64,000 nucleotides of DNA. Source: Roseibium alexandrii DFL-11 (lineage in GTDB: Bacteria > Pseudomonadota > Alphaproteobacteria > Rhizobiales > Stappiaceae). Positions 36,576 through 44,688 of the stretch are shown one piece after another; the first letter of the stretch is position 1; every line of letters starts with the position of its first letter. Under the pieces are notes generated by a model. That model did no database searches and had not been told where the DNA came from. It saw only the letters and a program-made list of their open reading frames with translations. The stretch spans positions 4,648 through 68,647 of the forward strand of contig NZ_CM011004.1 of assembly GCF_000158095.2 (NCBI RefSeq). The letters are read 5' to 3'. The translations under genes and the position numbers were made by a program.

Positions 36576-36604
36576 TTGACAATTTTGGGCGGAAGTGATT
36601 CTCT
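36576..36604 (+). promoter_or_regulatory. Candidate promoter of the repABC antisense RNA
   Basis: A consensus TTGACA (-35) at 36576-36581 is followed, 17 bases on, by TTCTCT as a weak -10. The distance to the terminator at 36626-36660 predicts a transcript of about 55 bases, the usual size of repABC counter-transcribed RNAs. Confidence 0.5.
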
Positions 36605-36605
36605 C

Positions 36606-36660
36606 AGATTGCTACATACAAAGAGGGCTTCCGGAGCAATTCGCTTTGGGGGCCTTTTTT
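36606..36660 (+). ncRNA. Counter-transcribed RNA of the repABC operon (incompatibility RNA)
   Basis: On the plus strand, antisense to the repB-repC leader, GGCTTCCGGAGC (36626-36637) pairs with GCTTTGGGGGCC (36643-36654) over 12 bp around AATTC, followed by six T. Four or five of the pairs are G-U, which form only in RNA of the plus strand; the minus-strand transcript would have A-C mismatches there. This points to a functional intrinsic terminator on the antisense strand. The 5' end is estimated. In this plasmid family such RNAs block repC expression and set copy number. Confidence 0.7.
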
Positions 36661-36725
36661 CTTGCCTTGTTTCCTTCCCTTCGTCGTTTCCAAATCCTTC
36701 AGCGCGGCAATTCCGCTTTCTGAAA

Positions 36726-36741
36726 GTTGACAGCTGTCAAC
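36726..36741. promoter_or_regulatory. parS-like palindrome, copy 3
   Basis: GTTGACAGCTGTCAAC lies in the repB-repC gap, 10 bases past the repB stop. It is identical to the other three copies. Confidence 0.8.
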
Positions 36742-36751
36742 CGGACTTAAT

Positions 36752-37840
36752 TTAGCCGTCCGGCAGCTCCTTGTTCTTATCTGCTTCGAACGCTGCCAGG
36801 AGATCCGGCAGTTGTTTGGCGAGATAGTGCGTGAAGCCATCCGGAGCCGTCTTGGCAAGCTGGATGGTCGAGCCCTTGATGTCAGCGAGCGGTTTGCCGG
36901 ACCGGCTCTTGATCGTCTGTTTTTGGGCCGGTTTCGATTTTCGTTTTCCAAGCCGCGTAAACAGACGCTGGAATCGCTGATCGGAATCACAGGCCAAAAA
37001 CACCTCGGAAGTGATTTCATCGCGGGCAATGACTTCCGCGGCCTCTCCGTCGAACATCTCGGCAAGCTGGTGCCAGCGCGGGCGGCCGGCCTTGGGTGCC
37101 GGCCCGATAGCTTTAGCGATCGGGTAGGGCACTTTGTCGGCGACCTGCAGGAGCCGGGTCATTTCCGTTTTATGGACCCCGAGCGCATCCTGGACCAGAG
37201 ACCGTTCAAATCCATGATCAATCAGCGAGCGGGCGAAGAAAGCACGTTCAATGAAGGACAGATCCCGCCGCTCGGCATTCTCCTTACCTTGCGCCAGGAT
37301 CAGAGCATCGTCATCTAGGTCCCGGACGATCGCCAGGACATTGATACCGAGTTCTTTCGCAGCCCGGATCCGCCGGTGTCCATAAGCGGCCTGGTACCAG
37401 CCGTCCCCACGCTTGGCGGCATCTGCATGACGGCGCACCAGAACCGGAACCTGCTGGCCGCGGCTTTCAAGGCTGGCTTTCAGCTCTGCAAAGCCCTCAT
37501 CAAGATGGGCATCAACGGTCAACCGATCTGCGACTGGTGAGGGTTCGATGTGCGACGGATCGAGTGTCACGACCCGCTCGCCGGTCTGTTCCTTCAGCTC
37601 CTGCGCCATTTGCCCGAGCGACAGCCCCATGGCCTTCACCGCGCCGGAAGCTGACCGCGGGCGTTCACTCACAGGGTCGCCGTTTGAGGTTGGGGAAGGG
37701 GCTGCTGGTGCCGCCTTCTTCTCATGCCGTGCCTCTTGCGGCTGCACCGGAGCTGGCGCAGCCGTACTCTCAGCCGGTGCGGTTTCCGGTTCACCAGCAA
37801 ACAGGGCTTTCAGGCGGTCCTTGCGTTTGGTCATGGCCAC
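36752..37840 (-). CDS. repB: Plasmid partitioning protein RepB (ParB family)
   Basis: The protein is 362 residues. Residues ~85-230 hold a ParB/Srx nucleotide-binding fold (VPVLVRRHADAAKRGDGWYQ, AYGHRRIRAAKELG, then GKENAERRDLSFIERAFFAR), with the HTH of ParB at SLVQDALGVHKTEMTRLLQV. The RepB_primase-like C-terminal part follows. It binds the parS palindromes and partners RepA. The start is GTG 37840 (GGAG five bases upstream); ATG 37834 is possible. It follows repA with a 79-base gap. Confidence 0.93.
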   Translation of the reverse strand: MAMTKRKDRLKALFAGEPETAPAESTAAPAPVQPQEARHEKKAAPAAPSPTSNGDPVSERPRSASGAVKAMGLSLGQMAQELKEQTGERVVTLDPSHIEPSPVADRLTVDAHLDEGFAELKASLESRGQQVPVLVRRHADAAKRGDGWYQAAYGHRRIRAAKELGINVLAIVRDLDDDALILAQGKENAERRDLSFIERAFFARSLIDHGFERSLVQDALGVHKTEMTRLLQVADKVPYPIAKAIGPAPKAGRPRWHQLAEMFDGEAAEVIARDEITSEVFLACDSDQRFQRLFTRLGKRKSKPAQKQTIKSRSGKPLADIKGSTIQLAKTAPDGFTHYLAKQLPDLLAAFEADKNKELPDG

Positions 37841-37919
37841 AGTGTCTCCGGACGAATTGGATCAAGCCGCCTCAGTGTAAGGCCGCCCCGGTGACCGTGG
37901 ATAAGTTTTTCAGAAACGT

Positions 37920-39137
37920 TCATTTCCCTGCCTCCACACGGCCCCAGGCCGTGAGCATCAGGGTTTCGATCTCGGAGTTGACAGCTGTCAACGACTCCAT
38001 CGCACGGTCATAGGTGGCGCGGGTAAAGTTCTCCCGGCCGACCTCGTACAGTGTCTGCTTTGTCAGCCCCGCATCGGAAATCGCTGTCGACTTCACCATC
38101 GGAGCAGTCAGAACCCGTTCACCAAACTGCGCACGCAAGAACCCTGCGATCTGGGTCTGTGGGCCATCCTGAGGCTCGTACCGGGTGACCAAATAGCGCA
38201 GGAAATCGAAGTTGAGCGTGCCGCCAGCTTCCCGGACAACGGAGAGGAGATCCGACGTCATGAACAGAAACTGGCTCATGGAGGCCACGTCGAGCATCTG
38301 CGGGTGCACGGTGACGATCACGGAGCTCGCCGCACAGAGAGCGCCAAGCGTTAGGTAGCCGAGCTGCGGCGGGCAATCGAGCACCACAACATCGTAATTG
38401 TCTTCCACCGACTTCAGCGCCGTCTGGACACGGGCAAAGAACAGCTCCTGCGGGTCAGACCCAGCCGGCCGGCTCGCCAGATATTGCGGCGTGGTGTGTT
38501 CGAACTCCTGAAGCTCCAAATTGCCCGGCACCAGATCCAACCCATCGACATAGGTCTTGCGGATAACCTGATCGAGCGGCACGCGCTCCGCATCATATCG
38601 GATCGCGCCGTAAATCGTGTCGTTGCCGGTGAGATCCAGTTCCGGCTGATAGCCGAACAGGGAAGAAAGGGAGGCCTGTGGGTCAAGATCCACCGCCAGC
38701 ACCCGGTAGCCACGAATGGCAAGATACTGGGCAAGATGCGTTGAAGTCGTTGTCTTGCCGCTGCCGCCTTTGAAGTTGGTGACCGCGATCACCTGGCAGT
38801 GTTCGCCGCGCTCCGGATCCCGGTGGCGGACATAGCTGCGGGCCTTCGTGCTACCCGGCTCATGCTGGCTTGCAAGATGGCTTCTGAGGGCATTGATGTC
38901 GGCAAGAGTGTAACTGCGGCGGCCACGATCGTCTGTCGCGGGGGAGGGGCCGTCGCCGGACAGTGCCAACTGGCGCAGATACCCATCGGAGACACCGATC
39001 AGCTTCGCAGCCTCGCCGGAGGTGAAAGAGCGCATTACTTTCAAGCTCGACGGCGGGAACAGGCGGGCACGCAGCTCCCCGAGCTGAACAGACAACTGTT
39101 CGGCGTCTTTTGCAATTTGCTGGTCGGCAGCCATCAT
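37920..39137 (-). CDS. repA: Plasmid partitioning ATPase RepA (ParA family)
   Basis: The protein is about 405 residues. An N-terminal HTH region (SGEAAKLIGVSDGYLRQLAL) is followed by the deviant Walker A VTNFKGGSGKTTTSTHLAQY, Walker A' VLAVDLDPQASLS and Walker B VVVLDCPPQLGYLT. It is the full ParA type Ia architecture of RepA proteins, which drive partition and repress their operon. ATG 39137 gives the usual length; a GTG at 39215 would add 26 residues. The coding sequence itself contains one parS-like palindrome near its 3' end. Confidence 0.94.
   Translation of the reverse strand: MMAADQQIAKDAEQLSVQLGELRARLFPPSSLKVMRSFTSGEAAKLIGVSDGYLRQLALSGDGPSPATDDRGRRSYTLADINALRSHLASQHEPGSTKARSYVRHRDPERGEHCQVIAVTNFKGGSGKTTTSTHLAQYLAIRGYRVLAVDLDPQASLSSLFGYQPELDLTGNDTIYGAIRYDAERVPLDQVIRKTYVDGLDLVPGNLELQEFEHTTPQYLASRPAGSDPQELFFARVQTALKSVEDNYDVVVLDCPPQLGYLTLGALCAASSVIVTVHPQMLDVASMSQFLFMTSDLLSVVREAGGTLNFDFLRYLVTRYEPQDGPQTQIAGFLRAQFGERVLTAPMVKSTAISDAGLTKQTLYEVGRENFTRATYDRAMESLTAVNSEIETLMLTAWGRVEAGK
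37977..37992. promoter_or_regulatory. parS-like palindrome, copy 4, inside repA
   Basis: The palindrome GTTGACAGCTGTCAAC falls within the repA C-terminal codons (ESLTAVNSE). It is identical to the three other copies, so coding and site function overlap here. Confidence 0.75.
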
Positions 39138-39697
39138 AGTGTCGTCAATCCTTGCCACAAACCCGGACAGGCCGGCTTCTTCGAAAAACGGAAATGTCCG
39201 ACTGGTTGTGCCCACAGCGCATGGCCCTGGGATGACTGCTGCAGCCGGTTCTCCATTTTCCTCCTGGCCGCAGCATCCTGCCTTGGCCCGAAATCATCTC
39301 TTCATTGATCCGGGTAGTGTCCGGATCACGACCGGGCGGTGAGGAGGCTTGCACAGATTACCGCTGCGCGTTTGTGCTCCCCACAGTCCTGAGCCGTCAA
39401 TTTTGCGCAGTATCGGCAGATTCGCAAAATGCGGCAACGGCGATCAACGCCATGGACTGTTGTCAACGCCCATGATCCCCAGTTACGGCAAAACCGTCAA
39501 TTCAGGAACCGTTGGCGTAGATAAAGCCGGGGAACGTTGTTAACGTCAAGTTTTTTAAGGTTAATGAGAGGTTAACGCAAAGAGCGACAGATCCTGGTAA
39601 GAACTGCCAAGTAACCAGAGCTAATGGGTCAAAAGATGTCTGGCGCGCTGCTCAAGCGCCCAACACCGGTTTTTCAAGAGCATATAATATATTGATA
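39138..39697. promoter_or_regulatory. repABC promoter/leader region
   Basis: These 560 bases upstream of repA hold no convincing gene. They contain AT-rich tracts (39540-39580), a CAACGCC/CAACGCCC repeat near 39447-39465 with a TTGTCAAC half-palindrome similar to the parS core, and AACGTTGTTAACGT near 39534. These are likely operator or promoter elements for repA autoregulation. The exact sites cannot be fixed by eye. Confidence 0.5.
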
Positions 39698-40906
39698 TTA
39701 CTTGATTTTTGCGGTCCGGTCGCCTTGACCCTTGCCGATGAAGGTCCCAAGGATGATCTTGAGGTCAAATATCAGTCCGCGGCGGGCAATGTATTCGGCG
39801 TCTTTTCTGGCAAGGCGCACCGGATGGCTCATATCAATGCCGTGGATCTGCGCGAAGCCGGTGATTCCCGGCAAGATGTCGAGCACACCCCGTTTGGAAC
39901 GTTCTGCGACGAGCTCCTCCTGCACGGGGAGGCAGGGGCGGGGGCCGACCAGGCTGAGCTCACCCTTCAGGATATTCCAGACCTGCGGGAGTTCATCGAT
40001 CTTTGTCTTGCGCAGGAAAGCACCGATCGGGGTAACCGCGCTTTCTGAAATCTCATGAGTTCCGGCCTGACGCGTGTCCTTGCCCATGGTGCGGAACTTG
40101 TAGCAGGTGAAGACCTTGCCGCCCTTTCCGACCCGGTCCTGGGCGAAGATGCCCGGGCCTGCCGACCCGGTTTTGACCAGGACCCAGACGATCAGCAAGA
40201 GCCACCAGAAAATGAGGATGACGGCTAGCGCAAAACCGAGGTCGATCAGTTTGCGGCCAAACCGGTAGACAAGGTTGTCGTCCTTGTTGTCCGCCAGCAA
40301 AACCGGCTCATCAGAAGCCACCTTTGTCAGATCCTCATCCACAAACGCCGCGATCCGGTCGACATGAACCACCGGCGCAAGAGCCGAGACGACCGCAAAT
40401 CCGGCTGCGCGTAAAAACCCCGGCAGTTTCTTCAAGACCGCAAGCTTGCCAGCAAAATCATCGCCGTAGACAGCTGGAAGATAAAGATTGAGCGCATTCT
40501 GATACGCAACCTGCTCAAGCGCCTCAGCGCCCGCCCGTTTGCTGCGGGCATAAGGGGTATCCGGCCCTCCCGGAAGGGCATGAAAGCTGGAGAAATTGAC
40601 GAACACCGGCACGCCGGCAGCCTTGGCCTGCGCGGCGAGCTGTTGCGGCAGCTCGGCATTGACCTTGAAAAAGGTCTCTTCGCTCGCCTCGGTGTCATTG
40701 TTGACGGCTGCAAGGTTTAAAAAGCAATCCGCACCAGAAGCAACTTCCGGCAAGTCGTCATAACCGGCAAAGCTGACTTGCGGGTCCGCGGAGTTTTCGA
40801 TTGGCGGTGTGCGCCCGATGGCAACGACCTGATGCCCCTCGGCCGTCAAACGTTTCAGGAGCTGGCGGCCGATAAAACCGGATGCCCCGGTGATCACATG
40901 CTTCAC
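39698..40906 (-). CDS. Fusion of SDR epimerase and bacterial sugar transferase (initiating glycosyltransferase)
   Basis: The protein is about 402 residues. The N-terminal ~185 residues are an SDR/NAD-dependent epimerase ([30 protein letters not shown] with YxxxK). Near 205-235 a hydrophobic helix ([20 protein letters not shown]) leads into a bacterial sugar transferase domain: [46 protein letters not shown] and [11 protein letters not shown]. The second half is a WcaJ/PssY/PglC-type phosphoglycosyl transferase that puts the first sugar-phosphate on undecaprenyl phosphate. Start is GTG 40906 with GGAAGGG upstream. The fusion couples precursor conversion with the first membrane step. Confidence 0.87.
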   Translation of the reverse strand: MKHVITGASGFIGRQLLKRLTAEGHQVVAIGRTPPIENSADPQVSFAGYDDLPEVASGADCFLNLAAVNNDTEASEETFFKVNAELPQQLAAQAKAAGVPVFVNFSSFHALPGGPDTPYARSKRAGAEALEQVAYQNALNLYLPAVYGDDFAGKLAVLKKLPGFLRAAGFAVVSALAPVVHVDRIAAFVDEDLTKVASDEPVLLADNKDDNLVYRFGRKLIDLGFALAVILIFWWLLLIVWVLVKTGSAGPGIFAQDRVGKGGKVFTCYKFRTMGKDTRQAGTHEISESAVTPIGAFLRKTKIDELPQVWNILKGELSLVGPRPCLPVQEELVAERSKRGVLDILPGITGFAQIHGIDMSHPVRLARKDAEYIARRGLIFDLKIILGTFIGKGQGDRTAKIK

Positions 40907-40982
40907 GTCTTTGCCCTTCCGGCCACCTACAGTCCGCGGGCGCATAGAACGCCCCTGCGGTCATTTCTAACTCAGCGCGCGA

Positions 40983-42203
40983 TCAAGTATCGCTCTTTGG
41001 CGCTTCAGCCCCGTGCCGGCACTTCAGCTCGATCAGCCACAAAACGCTGACCAGGCCCACAAGGCACCACCACCAGGCCTGCCAGGCTCCGTGGCTCACC
41101 AGCGCGACGGTCCAGACTGCCGCAACGGTGGAGAGCACAGCGGGCAGCAGATCCAGCGGCACGGCGCGGAGCGAGCGGAAAAACAGAAAGATCAGCGCCG
41201 CAAACAGCACCACACCGATCACCCCGAGCTCATACCAGACCTGGATTGCAAAATTGTGCGGGTGGCCCCAGCCCAAAAACAGCGCCGCAATATCCAGATC
41301 CTTGTAATCGACCGCTGCCATATAGCTGGCATCAACGCCATGGCCAAGGAAGAAGTGGTTCTTAATCAGGCTGGAAAACGCGGTCCAGATGTCCGCCCGG
41401 ATCCCGACGGAGCCATAGGGGAGGCGGCTTGCCAGAACATCCGGGATCAGCGACATCACATGCGGCGAGATCACCGGCATCAAAATGAATGTGCCGAGCG
41501 TCAAAAGCCCAAGAAACCAGATGCCTTTGTCTTTCAGGAGAACAAACACCGGCAGCAACAGAATCGTGGCGATGAACGCCAGCTTTGCTGTCTCACTGTC
41601 CGACATGAAGGCCGCCACGCCAACAGTCAGCACCGCTGCCAAACGCAAACCCGGCACCTTTTTGGCCTGCGGCAGCGCATAGAGGACAAACGGCAACATC
41701 AGGACCAGCCCGACAGCTGCCCGGTTCATGCGGAAAACTTCCGGCGAAGCCCCGACGAGGGCGCGCACAGGTGTTCCAAGAATGACTTCAGAAACGAGAA
41801 ACAAAGCCGTCCCGATAATCGCAAAGGGAAAGAGAATGGACCTGATCAGCCGTGCGGATGCACTGACCGCGAGCGCCGCGACACAGAGGCCGAAGAGTGC
41901 CAGGTTTCCGGCAAAATGCACCGTTGTCTCAAGGGCCCGCTCGACCGATGTCGACCAACCAACCGACAGGCCCATGAAGACGACAAGGACACCAAACAGG
42001 AGCGCGGCAGGGCTGCGGGCCGTGTCAATCACAGACTGAAAAACCGCCTTTGGGCTTCGGTCAATCGCCGCAAACAGAAGCAAAAGCACGGCGACAAAAA
42101 CAAAAATGGGCGTCGCAATGTTGCGCGACAGAACCATCAAAAACGGTGTTGCGAAGACTGTCACAACAACGCTATTGAGGTTTAAATATTTGGAAACGTT
42201 CAT
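40983..42203 (-). CDS. O-antigen ligase/polymerase-like membrane protein
   Basis: The protein is 406 residues with about eleven transmembrane segments. The long periplasmic loop and GHGVDASYMAAVDYKDLDIA and GWGHPHNFAIQVWYELGV carry the H-x-N-type motif of the WaaL/O-antigen ligase superfamily. These enzymes either ligate undecaprenyl-linked glycan to lipid A core or polymerise it. Since the export here is of ABC type (Wzm/Wzt), ligation is the better fit. It is transcribed ahead of the SDR-sugar transferase gene, 76 bases away. Confidence 0.83.
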   Translation of the reverse strand: MNVSKYLNLNSVVVTVFATPFLMVLSRNIATPIFVFVAVLLLLFAAIDRSPKAVFQSVIDTARSPAALLFGVLVVFMGLSVGWSTSVERALETTVHFAGNLALFGLCVAALAVSASARLIRSILFPFAIIGTALFLVSEVILGTPVRALVGASPEVFRMNRAAVGLVLMLPFVLYALPQAKKVPGLRLAAVLTVGVAAFMSDSETAKLAFIATILLLPVFVLLKDKGIWFLGLLTLGTFILMPVISPHVMSLIPDVLASRLPYGSVGIRADIWTAFSSLIKNHFFLGHGVDASYMAAVDYKDLDIAALFLGWGHPHNFAIQVWYELGVIGVVLFAALIFLFFRSLRAVPLDLLPAVLSTVAAVWTVALVSHGAWQAWWWCLVGLVSVLWLIELKCRHGAEAPKSDT

Positions 42204-42366
42204 CTATCCGGTTTCAGAATTTGATTAATCGCGCCAGGTAATCCGTAAAACCGGAAAGCTCGTTTTGATTAGCAAAATATCCGGTCCACACCAAGGCAAA
42301 TTGCATTCTTTCCGGTATGGTGTTAGCCGACGCAGGAGTATCCACGTTGAGTTGCGCACAAACAGC

Positions 42367-44250
42367 ATGAACTTTTTGAACAAAAGACTGATTGCCATTC
42401 TCCATGACGCGTTCATGTCTGGGTTGGCGCTGTTTGCGGCTCTCGTCGCGCGATACGGCATCGACCATTTGCCACCTGCGCCAACAGTGGCCGCATGGAT
42501 CGCAATCTTTGTCGCCATCTCAGCTATCGTCTTCAAATTCATGGGCCTCGGCCGGGGGCTCTGGCGCTTTGCCTCGCTCGCCGATCTCAGGGCGATCGTC
42601 GTGGCCTCGCTGATCAGCATCGTGATCTTCGTTCTGCTGCTCTTTTTGATCACCCGCCTAGAAGCCCTGCCGCGCTCGGTACCGGTGATCACCTGGTTTG
42701 TCATGGTGGTGCTGATCGGCGCTCCGCGCCTTGCCTACCGGGCCCACAAGGATGGCGGGCTTGGCCGTCTTGGCGGTCTCGGCAAACCGCCGGAGGGCAT
42801 CAAGCATGTCCTTTTGGCAGGCCATGTGCGCGATGCGGAGCAGGCCATCCGCACCCACCAGCTGGAGCGTTCGGGCCTTTACAAGGTCCACGGCCTGATT
42901 TGTGCCAATTCGGCCAAGAGCGGGCACAGCATCCGCGGCATTCCGATCCTTGGGAACGTCGATGAGCTGTCCGATCTCGCCAAGCGGCTGGAACGCTCCG
43001 GGACGCCGGTCGAGGCCATCTTGTCCGTCACGCTCCGGCCCCCGGCAGACTTCACAAATGCGCTGACGCAATCCGCCGCAGATCTCGGCATCCCGGTGAA
43101 GCGCGCGACGCCAAGGCCACTGGATTTGAGCGAACCGGATTTTTCCGAACTCACCATCGACGATCTGCTCGGCCGCCCGCCGGTCAAGCTCGACACCAGC
43201 CGAATGAGTGATCTCATCAGCGGGCGCACCATTCTGGTGACCGGAGCCGGCGGCAGCATCGGGTCAGAGGTCGTCCGACAGATCCTGAAGTACAATCCGG
43301 CTCGGCTGGTGCTCCTGGAGAATTCCGAGTTCGCGCTCTACAAGATCGATCAGGAAGTGCAGGGCAGGGCACCCGACCTCTCACGCAGCGCGGTGATTGC
43401 CGATGTCCGCGACCGGCAGCGGATCTTTGACGTCATCCAGTTCGAGAAACCGGCCATCATCTTCCACGCCGCCGCGCTGAAACACGTGCCGCTGGTTGAG
43501 GACAATCCGCTGGAGGCGATCCAGACCAACATCATCGGCACGCGAAACGTCGCCGATGCCGCCGTTGCCGCAAAGTCGGAAGGGTTTGTTCTCATTTCAA
43601 CGGACAAGGCCGTCAAGCCGACCAGCATCATGGGCGCGACCAAACGGGCCGCGGAAGTCTATTGCCAGGCGCTGGATGTGTCCGGCACCTGCACCCGCTT
43701 CATCACCGTGCGCTTTGGCAATGTTCTGGGATCTAACGGCTCGGTCATTCCGCTCTTCCGCCAGCAGATTGAAGCGGGCGGCCCGGTGACCATCACGCAT
43801 CCGGACATGCGCCGCTATTTCATGACCATTCCGGAAGCCTCGGAGCTGGTCTTGCAGGCGGCAGCCTTCAGCGTCGACAATTCCAACCAGCGCGGCCGGA
43901 TCTACGTTCTTGACATGGGCGAACCGGTAAAAATCACCGATCTCGCAAAGATCCTGATTTCGCTCGCCGGCCTGAAGCCGGAAAAGGACATCGACCTTGC
44001 CTTTACCGGCCTGCGGCCCGGCGAAAAGCTGTTCGAGGAACTGTTTGAAAGCGATGAGGAAAACCTGCCCTCAGGCGCCGATGGCGTGATCGTTGCAACG
44101 GCCAACCAGATGGAGCTGGACACGATCAGCACCGTGGTTACTGACCTTCAAGCTGCCGCCTCAAAGGGCGATGTCACCATGAGCGTTGCGCATCTCTCCG
44201 CCATCGTGCCGACCCTGACCAACGAGAAGCTGGAACGTAAACAAGCTTAG
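42367..44250 (+). CDS. CapD/WbpM-like polysaccharide biosynthesis nucleoside-diphosphate-sugar dehydratase
   Basis: The protein is about 627 residues. Four N-terminal membrane helices (up to ~residue 120), a Rossmann-like linker domain and a C-terminal SDR: TILVTGAGGSIGSEVVRQIL, LVEDNPLEAIQTN, ISTDKAVKPTSIMGATKRAA (catalytic STDK and MGATK) and GLRPGEKLFEELF. This is the WbpM/FlaA1/CapD family, usually UDP-HexNAc 4,6-dehydratases. Length matches the family (600-670). ATG 42367 is the first Met giving the standard N-terminus; no strong ribosome site is seen. It is divergent from the ligase gene. Confidence 0.9.
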   Translation: MNFLNKRLIAILHDAFMSGLALFAALVARYGIDHLPPAPTVAAWIAIFVAISAIVFKFMGLGRGLWRFASLADLRAIVVASLISIVIFVLLLFLITRLEALPRSVPVITWFVMVVLIGAPRLAYRAHKDGGLGRLGGLGKPPEGIKHVLLAGHVRDAEQAIRTHQLERSGLYKVHGLICANSAKSGHSIRGIPILGNVDELSDLAKRLERSGTPVEAILSVTLRPPADFTNALTQSAADLGIPVKRATPRPLDLSEPDFSELTIDDLLGRPPVKLDTSRMSDLISGRTILVTGAGGSIGSEVVRQILKYNPARLVLLENSEFALYKIDQEVQGRAPDLSRSAVIADVRDRQRIFDVIQFEKPAIIFHAAALKHVPLVEDNPLEAIQTNIIGTRNVADAAVAAKSEGFVLISTDKAVKPTSIMGATKRAAEVYCQALDVSGTCTRFITVRFGNVLGSNGSVIPLFRQQIEAGGPVTITHPDMRRYFMTIPEASELVLQAAAFSVDNSNQRGRIYVLDMGEPVKITDLAKILISLAGLKPEKDIDLAFTGLRPGEKLFEELFESDEENLPSGADGVIVATANQMELDTISTVVTDLQAAASKGDVTMSVAHLSAIVPTLTNEKLERKQA

Positions 44251-44688
44251 TCCGCAAATTTGCCGATTACTGCGTAGCCTCGTGCGCCTGCCGACAGTTG
44301 CAGCGAGCACCAAAACTTAGTTTGCCGACTTAGGACTTCCGCAACGCCATCCGCGTTTTGCGCTGTCAAACGCATCAAGAGAAATATCCAGAAACTCAGT
44401 CAACAATGACTTCATTCATCTGAAATATTCCACCCGAACAAAATAATAATGCAACGCGATATTTTTGACCTAACAGACTGATATTAATCTATTAAACGCT
44501 GTAGTATTTTCATATTTCTTTGAATAAAAAATCATTTTATCGCATCGCAATATTCGAAATTATTTTTTCGCTATTTTTCTATTTTAAATCTGTTTCCAAA
44601 AATGAATCGATTTTTAGAAAATTTTTCGGACATCCCCCCCTCTTTTCCCCTAGAGTAATCCCGAAAATGTATTAAGGGGGAATAAGTT
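44251..44688. promoter_or_regulatory. AT-rich intergenic region upstream of the N-terminal-triplet RTX gene
   Basis: No gene is seen. The 438 bases become markedly AT-rich from about 44430 to 44640, with many A and T runs, unlike the surroundings. This is suggestive of a promoter for a regulated gene or of horizontally acquired DNA. AAGGGGG precedes the ATG 44689. Confidence 0.55.
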
